This document shows positions 45,642 through 53,479 of a stretch of DNA of 64,000 nucleotides, in pieces. The notes under the pieces were generated by a model. That model was not told the DNA's origin. It was given only the letters and a program-made list of their open reading frames with translations, and did not search any database. Source of the DNA: Brevundimonas sp. UBA7506 (lineage in GTDB: Bacteria > Pseudomonadota > Alphaproteobacteria > Caulobacterales > Caulobacteraceae); assembly GCF_002479495.1 (NCBI RefSeq), contig NZ_DLNQ01000010.1:141446-205445 (forward strand), written 5' to 3'. Made by a program: the position numbers and the translations under genes. Positions within the stretch are counted from its first letter, which is position 1. Each line of letters starts with the position of its first letter.

Positions 45642-45666
45642 GGAACAGTCAAATCCAGGGCGCGTT
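45642..45666 (+). promoter_or_regulatory. EcfG/SigT-type general stress promoter
   Basis: GGAAC, 16 bases, then CGTT: an exact match to the alphaproteobacterial general-stress sigma factor consensus. The site is 73 bases before the ATG of the DUF1328 gene, a common distance for a -35/-10 pair with a short leader. Confidence 0.65.
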
Positions 45667-45738
45667 GGTCGCACGTCGAATGATCGGCAGGGAGGTGTCG
45701 AGCTTGACCTCCATCAACAGACTCCGGAGGACCGTTCC

Positions 45739-45915
45739 ATGCTTCGTTGGGCCATCATCTTCTTCATCATCGCCCTGGTCGCGGCCGTGCTCGGCTTCGG
45801 CGGCATCTCCGGCATGTCGTTCGAGATCGCCAAGTTCATCGCCGTCATCGCCGTCATCCTGTTCGTGGTCTCCCTGGTCGTCGGCGGCCTGCGCGGGCGC
45901 GGTCCGCGACTCTGA
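45739..45915 (+). CDS. DUF1328 small membrane protein (YtjA-like)
   Basis: A 58-residue protein made of two membrane helices ([20 protein letters not shown], and [19 protein letters not shown]). This is the standard length and motif set of DUF1328/YtjA, a family of unknown function that is often stress-induced. ATG 45739 has a CGGAGG site. It is preceded by an EcfG-type promoter and followed by a strong terminator, so it is a single-gene transcription unit. Confidence 0.92.
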   Translation: MLRWAIIFFIIALVAAVLGFGGISGMSFEIAKFIAVIAVILFVVSLVVGGLRGRGPRL

Positions 45916-45940
45916 CGCGCTTCAGTCACGCCGCCGAAGA

Positions 45941-45967
45941 GGCCCCGGTCGTCGCCGGGGCCTTTTT
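45941..45967 (+). terminator. Intrinsic terminator after the DUF1328 gene
   Basis: A perfect 8-bp stem, GGCCCCGG and CCGGGGCC, with a 6-base loop, is followed at once by TTTTT. It lies 26 bases after the DUF1328 stop and is the clearest intrinsic terminator in the window. Confidence 0.9.
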
Positions 45968-46103
45968 CTTGTCCGCCGCGCAGCCGCGCAGACCTCCGCC
46001 TCGCCGGGTTCCCGGCCACGTCCAAACTTATCGTGAAACGCCAGTGCAGGAACGCCCGTTTCCGCAGCCGCTTCCCTTCCTGCAACCCAGAAGGAGTAAC
46101 GAC

Positions 46104-46304
46104 ATGACCGACGTCCAACCCAACGCGGACCGCGAACAGGATCCGGAAACCAATACGCCCCAGCCGGATGAAAACCCGCAACAGCGCGAGCATCTCCGCG
46201 ATCAGGCCCAGCGCCAGCCGGGCAAGGACGACCCGGCGCCCGCATCGGGCGGCGAAGGCGCCGCCGGCGCTGGCGGCCCTGACGGCTTTGGCTCTGGAAG
46301 CTGA
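46104..46304 (+). CDS. Small disordered Gln/Pro/Asp-rich protein (1 of 3 in tandem)
   Basis: A 66-residue hydrophilic protein with no predicted fold: the first half is Asp/Glu/Gln/Pro-rich (QDPETNTPQPDENPQQREHL), the second Gly/Ala-rich. ATG 46104 is preceded by AAGGAG. It is the first of three consecutive small genes with 12- and 11-base spacers that share acidic composition and a DxLxxQAxR-like motif (here REHLRDQAQRQ). Function unknown; proteins of this type are often stress-related intrinsically disordered proteins. Confidence 0.65.
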   Translation: MTDVQPNADREQDPETNTPQPDENPQQREHLRDQAQRQPGKDDPAPASGGEGAAGAGGPDGFGSGS

Positions 46305-46316
46305 AGGAGCGCCGTT

Positions 46317-46493
46317 GTGACCGATACCCGACCCAATGAAAGCGCGCCGGCCGACGCCGGTCCGAACGACGACCCTCAGGATCACGACAGCCTTCAATCT
46401 CAGGCGCGGCGGGAGACGTCCAAGGCGGAGGGCGAAGACCCCGATGAGGATCGTCGATCGCCCATGACCCCGCCCATTGCAAACCCGGACTGA
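46317..46493 (+). CDS. Small disordered acidic protein (2 of 3 in tandem)
   Basis: A 58-residue hydrophilic protein starting at GTG 46317 after a GAAGGAG site that overlaps the end of the preceding gene. It contains DSLQSQARRETSKAEGEDPD, closely matching DSLQKQAARETT in the next gene, so the two are paralogues. It ends with a Pro-rich tail. It would be missed by length cut-offs, but the ribosome-binding site, spacing and paralogy support it. Confidence 0.65.
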   Translation: MTDTRPNESAPADAGPNDDPQDHDSLQSQARRETSKAEGEDPDEDRRSPMTPPIANPD

Positions 46494-46504
46494 GGAGATG
46501 GAAG

Positions 46505-46768
46505 GTGACTGAATCCAGGCCTGATCCCGACCGCGACCCGACCCGTCCCCAGCCCGGGAAAGCCGACGACAGCGGCCTCGGCCAAGGTGAAGACAGCCTT
46601 CAGAAACAGGCGGCTCGCGAAACCACCCTGGATCAGAGCGGCTACAAGAGGGCCGCCGACTGTCTTTCGGACGAAAACGGAAACCTGACGAAGATACCGG
46701 CCGGCGCCGTGCCGGAAGGCGATCTTCAGGAACAACAGCGCGGCAAGGGCCAGCAGAGTCCGTCCTGA
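46505..46768 (+). CDS. Small disordered acidic protein (3 of 3 in tandem)
   Basis: An 87-residue hydrophilic protein from GTG 46505, with GAGGAGATGG just upstream. GEDSLQKQAARETTLDQSGY shares its core with the preceding gene. The C-terminal half adds a segment of its own, DCLSDENGNLTKIPAGAVPE, that looks like a small folded turn. A GACCGG/CCGGTC hairpin without a T-run lies after the gene near 46784-46802. Confidence 0.65.
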   Translation: MTESRPDPDRDPTRPQPGKADDSGLGQGEDSLQKQAARETTLDQSGYKRAADCLSDENGNLTKIPAGAVPEGDLQEQQRGKGQQSPS

Positions 46769-47192
46769 ACGCCGAGCCTAATCCGAAAGGACCGGTCTTT
46801 TCCGGTCAAGGCCGAGGCGGTTGCACAAAAACCGCTTCGGCCTTCACCGCACGACGGACCGGCGCGGGAGCTGCGCCCCAGCCGCCTTCAAGAATGGCTG
46901 TGATCCAAACTTTGGTCGGACAATGAGCGAGGGAAGAAGAATTAGTCGGTCCGGTGCGTACGGGGTTTGGCTGAGCACGACGCCGGACCGACCTGCATTC
47001 CTCTGGGGAAGTGCGAAGGGGTAACCGCAGGATGGAAGGCTTGTTCCCTTGCGAAGCGCCGCAACCGTCCAGATGTCTTCCCTTGGCGCTCGCCACGCGC
47101 CCTTCAGGCCCGATTGATGTCAGGATTGCTCGTCCGCCAGGGCGGGAACCAAAGCCGCCGCCCTGGCCTGACTCCAGGGAGAGGAGGTTCCT
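46769..47192. other. Intergenic region before a small gene
   Basis: About 420 bases with no convincing gene; open frames on both strands overlap and are of low quality. A short GACCGG-CCGGTC inverted repeat lies near its left end. Its right end carries a strong AGAGAGGAGG ribosome-binding site for the gene at 47193. Confidence 0.45.
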
Positions 47193-47411
47193 ATGAAGAA
47201 GCTGATCCGCGCCCAGGCCGGTGTGAAGCTGACGCGTGTCAAACGCATGGCTGACGGCCAACGGAAACAGACCTGCTACCGGGTGACCAGCGGTCGGAAC
47301 AGGTCCGGTCGGGTGATACTCGACGAGAATGAGGCCCACCGGGCCTTTGCCCGGGAAGTCGCCGTCTCCCTAAGGGCCAGGTCCTCATGGATTTTGACTG
47401 GCGCGAACTGA
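47193..47411 (+). CDS. Small basic hypothetical protein
   Basis: A 72-residue basic protein (KKLIRAQAGVKLTRVKRMAD, then TCYRVTSGRNRSGRVILDEN) that looks like a small beta-rich fold with a Lys/Arg-rich face, possibly nucleic-acid binding. I do not know the family. The strong GAGAGGAGG ribosome-binding site 6 bases before the ATG supports it. Confidence 0.65.
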   Translation: MKKLIRAQAGVKLTRVKRMADGQRKQTCYRVTSGRNRSGRVILDENEAHRAFAREVAVSLRARSSWILTGAN

Positions 47412-47412
47412 C

Positions 47413-47444
47413 AAAAAAAGCCCCTCGCCGATCAGGGCGAGGGG
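47413..47444 (-). terminator. Intrinsic terminator on the minus strand
   Basis: On the minus strand a perfect 9-bp stem (CCCCTCGCC and GGCGAGGGG, 6-base loop) is followed by seven Ts. No annotated minus-strand gene ends here: the next one upstream, the MFS gene, ends 940 bases away, beyond a plus-strand gene. It may end an unannotated small RNA, or serve as a two-way barrier downstream of the 47193 gene. Confidence 0.75.
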
Positions 47445-47743
47445 GAAGGATGGGTTCAACTCGATAGGGGACGAGCGGCGCTTATCGCCGGCAGGCCGCT
47501 CGAACAGCCGGCGCTGTCTGGCTCGAACGGCTCGTGAACGCCTGAGGTTCCAGAGTTCGGAAGCGAACTCATCACAGGCTGGGCGAGTTTTCTCACAAAA
47601 AATCGCGGACACTGGCCCGACCATGAGACGGCGTGCTGACCGGGATTCTCTCAGGACAGAGGCCGGTCGTTGGGACTTTTGGAAAACAAGCGGAACCATA
47701 GGTCCCGCGGCGCCATTTGATCGCAGCAATCAGGAGGAAAGCC

Positions 47744-48226
47744 GTGGACGATTTCAAACGTGACGACCCGAATGTGATCGCGCCTATCGGCAGCACGATC
47801 CGCCGCGCGCCGGAGACCATCATCGTCGAACGTGAAACCAATATAGCTCTGTGGTGGGTTGTCGGCATTCTTCTCGCCGCAGTCGTCTTCGGCCTTATCT
47901 ATTTCCTGACGCGTCCAGCAACTGCGCCCACTGACGCCGAATTGCGCGTCATCCAGGCAGAAGCAGCGGCGGACAATGCGAGGCAAACGGCAGAGGCCGC
48001 TCTGGCTCAGAACCAGCTCAGCAGCACTCGGGACAGCGTGGCGATCGCACAGGCCCAAAGCGCGACGGCTCGCGCTGAAGCGATCCGCGCCCAGGCTGAG
48101 GCGCGCGCAGCCGAAGCGCGGGCTTCCGAGCCGGTCGTCGTCGAGCGTCAGACGGTGGTGACGCCCCCGTCCAGCAGCACGGCCGTCGTCACGACCACCA
48201 CGCCCCAGCCCGGCGACCGCCCTTAA
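47744..48226 (+). CDS. Single-pass membrane protein with Ala-rich coiled-coil
   Basis: A 160-residue protein with a polar N-terminus (about 35 residues), one membrane helix (LWWVVGILLAAVVFGLIYFL), a long Ala/Gln/Glu-rich coiled-coil-like stretch (RARAEAIRAQAEARAAEARA-type pattern, residues 65-128) and a Ser/Thr-rich tail. GTG 47744 follows CAGGAGG. Its layout is like that of the smaller protein at 39549-39833. Function unknown; it may be an envelope protein anchored in the inner membrane. Confidence 0.75.
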   Translation: MDDFKRDDPNVIAPIGSTIRRAPETIIVERETNIALWWVVGILLAAVVFGLIYFLTRPATAPTDAELRVIQAEAAADNARQTAEAALAQNQLSSTRDSVAIAQAQSATARAEAIRAQAEARAAEARASEPVVVERQTVVTPPSSSTAVVTTTTPQPGDRP

Positions 48227-48382
48227 CAAGCGAGGCCGTCCTCGCTGCGCCGAGGCGCAGGGGGCCCTGAACGCCATGGGTGGAAGCGCGGGGCGCACGG
48301 CATCGGACACGATAGAGGGAAAGACGCGTCCCCCTGGACCTATGACTTCCAGTTCCCGCCCGGCCGCCTCTGCGGGCAAGGC

Positions 48383-49612
48383 CTAACCCACCGCCCCCGA
48401 CGTCTTCACGTCAGGAAGCAGGGCGGTGACCAGGCCCAGAAGCGGCAGTACGGCGCACAGCTTGTAGACCCAGACGATGCCGTTGGCGTCCGCGAGCAGG
48501 CCGAGGCCCGCCGCGCCGATCCCGCCGATGCCGAACATGAGGCCGAACATCAGGCCCGACACCAGGCCCACACGGCCCGGCACGAGTTCCTGCGCATAGA
48601 CGACCAGGGCCGCGAAGGCGGAGGACATGATGAAGCCGATGGCGATCGAGAGGACGGTCGTCCACCCCATATCCACGTAGGGCAACAGCAGGGCGAAGGG
48701 CGCCGCGCCGAGGAAGGACAGCCAGATCACGGCCTTGCGGCCGATCCGGTCGCCGATCGGGCCGCCGGCGAAGGTCCCCGCCGCCACGGCCGCCAGGAAG
48801 GCGAACAGGTGGAACTGGGAATCCTGAACCGAGAGGGCGAAACGCTCGATCAGGTAGAAGGTGAAGTAGTTGGTGAAGGCGCCGATGTAGATGAATTTGG
48901 CGAACATCAGCACGGCGATAACCGCCAGGGCGCCGATGATCCGGCCCCGGCTTAGCTGGGGGCCTTCGCTCAGGGTCTTGGCCGCGACCATGGCGTGAGG
49001 GTTGCGGATACGCCAGCGCGTGACGCCAAAGAGCACCCAGATCGCCGTCACCGCAGCGACCGCCAGCCACCCCACGGCGGTGAGGCCCAGGGGCAGGATA
49101 ATCAGCGAGGCCGCCAGAGGCCCGATGGCGGACCCGGTGTTGCCGCCGACCTGGAAGGTCGATTGCGCTGTGCCGAACCGTCCGCCGGAGGCGAGACGGG
49201 CGACACGCGAGGCTTCCGGGTGGAAGGTGGCGGACCCCACCCCGATCACCGCCGAGGCGACCAGGAGCATGGTGAAGCCGCCGGCGGTCGCCAGCAAGCC
49301 GATCCCGATCAGGGTGGCGAACATCCCGCAGGGCAGTAGATAGGGCTTGGGATGCTTGTCCGTATAGAAGCCGATCCACGGTTGAAGCAGCGAAGCCGTG
49401 AATTGATAGACCAGGGCGACAACGCCGATCTGGGTGAAGCTCAGGGCGAACTTCGTCTTCAGCATCGGATAGATGGCCGGCAGGACCGCCTGAATGAGGT
49501 CGTTGAGGAGGTGGGCGAAGGCCACGGCGCCGACGATCCCGATCAGAAACCGCGGCGAGGTCGCCATATTAGGGGCCGGCTGGGCGTCTGTCAGATCTGT
49601 CGGAATGGTCAT
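48383..49612 (-). CDS. MFS transporter, fosmidomycin-resistance (Fsr) type
   Basis: A 409-residue major-facilitator protein with 12 predicted helices. AHLLNDLIQAVLPAIYPML near the N-terminus, SFTQIGVVALVYQFTASLLQ, and GSATFHPEASRVARLASGGR with the conserved FHPE are the signature of the Fsr/YfnC group. Members export fosmidomycin and probably other small acids. I start it at ATG 49612 (MTIPTDLTDAQ); the frame runs 82 codons further upstream but without family similarity. It is convergent with the coiled-coil membrane protein gene. Confidence 0.9.
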   Translation of the reverse strand: MTIPTDLTDAQPAPNMATSPRFLIGIVGAVAFAHLLNDLIQAVLPAIYPMLKTKFALSFTQIGVVALVYQFTASLLQPWIGFYTDKHPKPYLLPCGMFATLIGIGLLATAGGFTMLLVASAVIGVGSATFHPEASRVARLASGGRFGTAQSTFQVGGNTGSAIGPLAASLIILPLGLTAVGWLAVAAVTAIWVLFGVTRWRIRNPHAMVAAKTLSEGPQLSRGRIIGALAVIAVLMFAKFIYIGAFTNYFTFYLIERFALSVQDSQFHLFAFLAAVAAGTFAGGPIGDRIGRKAVIWLSFLGAAPFALLLPYVDMGWTTVLSIAIGFIMSSAFAALVVYAQELVPGRVGLVSGLMFGLMFGIGGIGAAGLGLLADANGIVWVYKLCAVLPLLGLVTALLPDVKTSGAVG

Positions 49613-49879
49613 GGGCGCACTCGATACTGCGGGCCGACGCGGCGCGCGGCTCCTCCGCGCACCTATAGCAATTCGATCTCCCGCGTGCCGGAGAACAGAC
49701 GGATCAGAAAGTGAGGCCGACGCCGCGCGCCTGCCTGGAATTTTGTGGGCCGCCGGATCGCTCCAGATTCTCGCGACGTTCAGCCTCATCCTCACCACAG
49801 AATGACACGAACCTTCGCTCCTGCATCGCGCCGTCGGTCGAACGGCCAAAACAGTCAAGCTATGGCCTGGGCCGCCTCA

Positions 49880-49984
49880 TCAGATCGCCTGCAAGCTCCA
49901 GATGAGAACGCTGATGCTCACGCCAATGAAGAATGTGGTCGCCAGAACCACGAAGATCAGCAGACCGCGTCGCAAGCGTTCCAT
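49880..49984 (-). CDS. Very small membrane protein
   Basis: A 34-codon frame: a short basic start (MERLRRG) and one strong membrane helix (LLIFVVLATTFFIGVSISVL). The positive N-terminus followed by a clean helix is typical of regulatory small membrane proteins. It lies 12 bases downstream of the next small gene on the same strand, so the two may be co-transcribed. The ribosome-binding site (CTGGGG) is weak. Confidence 0.5.
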   Translation of the reverse strand: MERLRRGLLIFVVLATTFFIGVSISVLIWSLQAI

Positions 49985-49996
49985 CAGCGCCCCAGC

Positions 49997-50197
49997 TCAG
50001 ACCTGAACATCCATGACATCGCCGTCGACGCTGAACCCGGAACGTCGAGCCAGATCTGCGGCGCTATCCGCTGACGCCATCATGTGATTGGGCCGCCTCC
50101 TAGCGCTGCCGTCGACGATCGGCGCGTACTCGTACCAGATGCGAAGGCCACAGCCGGGCTGCTTGCGTCGGCAGCGAAGAATGATCGCCGTAGCCAC
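49997..50197 (-). CDS. Small hypothetical protein
   Basis: A 66-residue basic protein (IILRCRRKQPGCGLRIWYEY, then a Ser/Ala/Asp-rich second half). The start is GTG 50197 with GGAGAGG 8 bases before it. Two Cys in the first half could pair or bind metal. Family unknown; called because of the good start and coding-like composition. Confidence 0.5.
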   Translation of the reverse strand: MATAIILRCRRKQPGCGLRIWYEYAPIVDGSARRRPNHMMASADSAADLARRSGFSVDGDVMDVQV

Positions 50198-50354
50198 TTG
50201 ATCGCCTCTCCATCAACAGATCATCAAACGTCGCTGCAATACATTCGACGCAAGACCCGGGGAGGGATCGGTCTTCATGATCACGTAAAGGGCCAGGCGT
50301 CCTCAACATAGGTTAGGAAGATGAGCGTCGCTGCGCGCGCCGAAGTCCTGGCGG

Positions 50355-51977
50355 TCAGAGGTCGGAACGAAACCGGCTGTCCGAGGACAGGCGGAATCGT
50401 CCACGCGCCACCAGTCCAGCCGGTCGGTATTCCCTTTCCAGCCTGCCGTTCAGTTCATGCCGCGCCAATCTGTCCATCAGCTTCGTGCCGAACCCTTCGC
50501 GCGTAGGCGGGCTCACGACAGGCCCTCCGCGTTCGCGCCAGACAAGCTGGACGACCCCATCCTCCTCACGCGACCACCCGATCTCTACGCTGCCGGTTTC
50601 CGAGCCCAGCGCGCCGTACTTGAGGCTGTTGGTGGTGAGCTCGTGGGCGCACATGTAAAGGGCCAGCGCCGCCTCGGGCCGCAACATGACGGAAGGGCCG
50701 CGGGCGCGAATTCGTCCCTCATGGTTTTCCCCGCAACGCGCGAAAACATCCTGCATCTCGACTTCCGTCCAGGCCGCCTGCGTCAGCAGATCATGAGCCC
50801 GACCCAGGGCGGAGAGCCTTCGCTCGAACTTGCGGCAAGCTTCGTGCTCCGCCCCTCTAAAGGTCTGCGCCGCAAGCGCCTGGACGGTCGCCAAGGTGTT
50901 CTTGACCCGATGATTGAGCTCGTTGATCAGGAGGGTTTGTCTTTCGTCACGTCGGCTCAATTCGACCGAGGCGCAGCTGAGCGCCTTCTGAACCTTGGCC
51001 ATGGTCGCGATGCGCCCTTGGCGAGGCGGCACGATCCCTCCGCCTCCCAGCGCAGCCGCGTCCTTTTCCAGAGCTTCCAGTTCACGCGAAATGGCGTTGG
51101 ACTGGTTATGCACCGCCACCAGACTCAACCCGCCGAGAAGGAGAAACACCGCGCCGACTCCCAGGACGTTGGTCCAGATGGGCGCTTCCAACGACCAGCG
51201 CGGCACCACGACCATGGTTGTCCAACCGGACAGCTCTGATCGGGTGTAGGCTACGACAGTCGGATCGCCGTCCAACGAACGACTGGCCACCACGCCTTCC
51301 GGCGCGGCCGCCATTGCAGCGATCATCGCCGGCGTGGCGGACGCCCCCAGATGAACGGCGTGGTCTCGAGACCGTGCAATCACGCGGCGCCGGGCGTCGA
51401 CGAGGGTGACCAGGGCGGATTCTGAAACCGGTTGGCGAGTGATCACGTCCAGAAACCGGGTTGGAGGGACGATCAGGACAACCGCCGGTTTGGTCTCCGG
51501 GGCTTGCTGGGCGGACCCGATCGCAATGCCAGGAGCCTCGGATCGGAAAGCCCCATGCAGATCGGACACTCTGGCCCGTCCTTGCGCCCCGAACCGGATT
51601 TCATATTCCGGGCGGATCGTCATCGGGACCGCTTGCTCGGCCGGCGTCTCGCCGACCGGCATATGGAGGGCGTGGGCCGCTCCCGGGTCAACCACGGACA
51701 GCTCTATGCCCTCCCCCAACCCGAGCCGACTCGTCCGCTCTCCGAGGCGCCTCCAGTCCCCGGCGGCCAAGGCGTCCGAACTCGCGATCGCGTCGACGGC
51801 GTCAAGCTTTCGCACCACATCCATATCTATGGCGGTCGATACTGATCGAGCCGTCGCCAGAAGCGCGCGTTCATGAGCGCGACGCGCCTCGAGCACATTG
51901 AGGCCGACCAGGAGACCGAGGGCCGCAGCCGCGGGGACGGCCACGCTCAACACCAATATCGTCAAGCGTCTTCGCAC
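50355..51977 (-). CDS. Membrane sensor histidine kinase of the HWE/HisKA_2 type
   Basis: A 540-residue kinase. An N-terminal helix (LTILVLSVAVPAAAALGLLV), a periplasmic sensor region of about 250 residues resembling a dCache fold, a second helix (NVLGVGAVFLLLGGLSLVAV) and then the kinase. Its phospho-His lies in LINELNHRVKNTLATVQALA near residue 355, the HisKA_2/HWE pattern; the ATPase has HELTTNSLKYGALG. Kinases of this class often feed the general stress response (PhyR) or light/stress pathways. I place the start at GTG 51977 because a membrane helix follows and AAGGGGC precedes it; the frame is open to 52145. No response regulator is next to it. Confidence 0.87.
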   Translation of the reverse strand: MRRRLTILVLSVAVPAAAALGLLVGLNVLEARRAHERALLATARSVSTAIDMDVVRKLDAVDAIASSDALAAGDWRRLGERTSRLGLGEGIELSVVDPGAAHALHMPVGETPAEQAVPMTIRPEYEIRFGAQGRARVSDLHGAFRSEAPGIAIGSAQQAPETKPAVVLIVPPTRFLDVITRQPVSESALVTLVDARRRVIARSRDHAVHLGASATPAMIAAMAAAPEGVVASRSLDGDPTVVAYTRSELSGWTTMVVVPRWSLEAPIWTNVLGVGAVFLLLGGLSLVAVHNQSNAISRELEALEKDAAALGGGGIVPPRQGRIATMAKVQKALSCASVELSRRDERQTLLINELNHRVKNTLATVQALAAQTFRGAEHEACRKFERRLSALGRAHDLLTQAAWTEVEMQDVFARCGENHEGRIRARGPSVMLRPEAALALYMCAHELTTNSLKYGALGSETGSVEIGWSREEDGVVQLVWRERGGPVVSPPTREGFGTKLMDRLARHELNGRLEREYRPAGLVARGRFRLSSDSRFRSDL

Positions 51978-52209
51978 GACCGCCCCTTCGCCAACCCGAC
52001 AGAGAGAACCACAGGCTTTACCTTGGGTTCCTTGTGACCAGGAGTGCACGCAGATGCGAGCTGCATGTTCGGTCCGCTCGCGCAGCGAGTCCGGCGTCCC
52101 CCGCCAAGCTGGGCCAAGGCGTAACGGACCTCCGCCCACGAGCAATGCGAACCTTGCCGGTCGTTTCCTCGCCAGACCGCATTCCAGGCGCCGCTCCAGA
52201 AGAAATCAC

Positions 52210-52234
52210 GGAACATGACGCAACATGAAAGGTT
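52210..52234 (+). promoter_or_regulatory. Probable EcfG-like promoter for the DUF2383 gene
   Basis: GGAAC, 16 bases, then GGTT: one base off the general-stress consensus in the -10. It lies about 34 bases upstream of the ATG. DUF2383 genes are often in the stress regulon, which makes the match more credible. Confidence 0.45.
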
Positions 52235-52267
52235 CTATCTGGCCGTTACGCAAAGGATATCGCCTCA

Positions 52268-52720
52268 ATGCACGTCGACAATGGACAAGCCGTCAAAACC
52301 TTGAATGATCTGATCGAAACGACCCTGGACAGTGTTCATGGTTATCGACACGCCGCAGACGGCGCGAGCAATCCCGAACTCAAGATCATGTTCGAGGATC
52401 GTGCGGACAGACGCGAAGAGCTGAGCCGTCAACTCCAATCCGAAGTGCGTAACCTGGGGGGTGAACCGGAAGACGACCAGTCGCTGCTCGGCCGCGTCCA
52501 TAACAAGTTCGCCGAACTGAGAGGCGAACTCATGGGGCGTGATGACAGCGGCGTGATCGACGAGGTCGAACGCGGAGAAGACGTCATCAAGGCGCGTTTT
52601 GAAAAAGCTGCAGAGGAGGCTGTTCTTCCCGACGCCTTGCGACAACGCATTGCCGCGGCCTATGCGGCCATCAAGGCCGACCATGACGTGATCAGCAGCC
52701 TGAAGCATCGCCAAGGTTAG
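52268..52720 (+). CDS. DUF2383 four-helix-bundle protein
   Basis: A 150-residue protein of the PA2169/DUF2383 family, a ferritin-like four-helix bundle of unknown function. TLNDLIETTLDSVHGYRHAA at residues 11-30, MFEDRADRREELSRQLQSEV, and EDVIKARFEKAAEE are typical, with the carboxylates and His found in the family. Probably stress-induced. ATG 52268 lies 4 bases past an AAGGATATCGCC segment, so the ribosome site is weak. Confidence 0.88.
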   Translation: MHVDNGQAVKTLNDLIETTLDSVHGYRHAADGASNPELKIMFEDRADRREELSRQLQSEVRNLGGEPEDDQSLLGRVHNKFAELRGELMGRDDSGVIDEVERGEDVIKARFEKAAEEAVLPDALRQRIAAAYAAIKADHDVISSLKHRQG

Positions 52721-52782
52721 GAACCCCTGTCGCACAGCGAAGGCGTGCAGGTCTGAAGCCCGCCGTGGGCGCTCAAGGCTGA

Positions 52783-52808
52783 AGGCCTTCGGCAGAAGCC
52801 GAAGGCCT
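52783..52808. terminator. Perfect 11-bp stem-loop downstream of DUF2383
   Basis: AGGCCTTCGGC and GCCGAAGGCCT form an 11-bp perfect stem with a 4-base AGAA loop, 63 bases after the DUF2383 stop. There is no T-run. The rest of the 351-base gap to the next gene shows no gene I can support. Confidence 0.55.
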
Positions 52809-53071
52809 GACGCTGTTAATGGCGCCCTCGCACGTCCCGCTCGACGCCTGTTGGCGATCGATAAGAGACGAAAGCGACGGCGCGGCGTCATGCATCTGGG
52901 GGCGTCGAACACGCCTTCACCCCGCATCTGTTCGGCGCCGCGCCTTCAGGCCGCCGCGCTCGCCGTCAAGTTCGATGGCCGCCAAGACCCGGACCAGAGC
53001 GGTCGCTTGCTAGGGCTTGGTTCATACTCTCCTCCCATAGGGTGAAGGGCGCAGGGTAGTGGAGTAAGAAT

Positions 53072-53479
53072 ATGGCCCGGATTCTGATCGCGGACGACGA
53101 CCCGTTGTTGCGAGCTTTGCTGCAACACAAGCTTGCGGCGGCTGAGCATCAGGTCATCGCGGCCGAGCACGGCGGGGAGGTTCTGGACCTCGCCCAGGTT
53201 CACAAACCGGACCTTATCGTTCTGGACGCCATGATGCCGGTCATGGACGGTTTCGAGGTGTTGCGTCGCCTGAAAAGCGACGAAACCACGCGGGCTGTCC
53301 CTGTGATTATGCTGACAGCGCTAAAACACGAAAAAGACATCGTAGGCGGCCTTCAGCTGGGCGCCGCCGACTATCTGGCCAAGCCCTTCATTCCCGAAGA
53401 ACTCGTACAGCGCATCAGCCGGATCATCGCGGACTCGAGCATGGAGCGCGACGATGCTCGTTCAAGACGTTCCGGCTGA
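53072..53479 (+). CDS. Single-domain (CheY-like) response regulator with short tail
   Basis: A 135-residue receiver. Acidic residues at 8-10 (ADDD), phospho-Asp52 in LIVLDAMMPVMDG and the Lys of DYLAKPF are present. The C-terminal tail is Arg/Ser-rich and has no output domain. It is the first gene of a four-gene operon with YaiO-, HEAT- and GT2-like proteins, so it may control synthase activity by protein contact and receive phosphate from the hybrid kinase encoded on the opposite strand downstream. The YaiO-like gene starts 26 bases before its stop. Confidence 0.9.
   Translation: MARILIADDDPLLRALLQHKLAAAEHQVIAAEHGGEVLDLAQVHKPDLIVLDAMMPVMDGFEVLRRLKSDETTRAVPVIMLTALKHEKDIVGGLQLGAADYLAKPFIPEELVQRISRIIADSSMERDDARSRRSG

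Noticed and set aside
46806..47339. A 177-codon minus-strand frame opposite the 47193 gene
   Set aside because: Poor composition and no start signal; the plus-strand gene has a strong ribosome-binding site.
47385..47729. A 114-codon minus-strand frame over the orphan terminator
   Set aside because: The terminator lies inside the frame before its stop, and the residues look random; a non-coding RNA is more likely if anything is transcribed.
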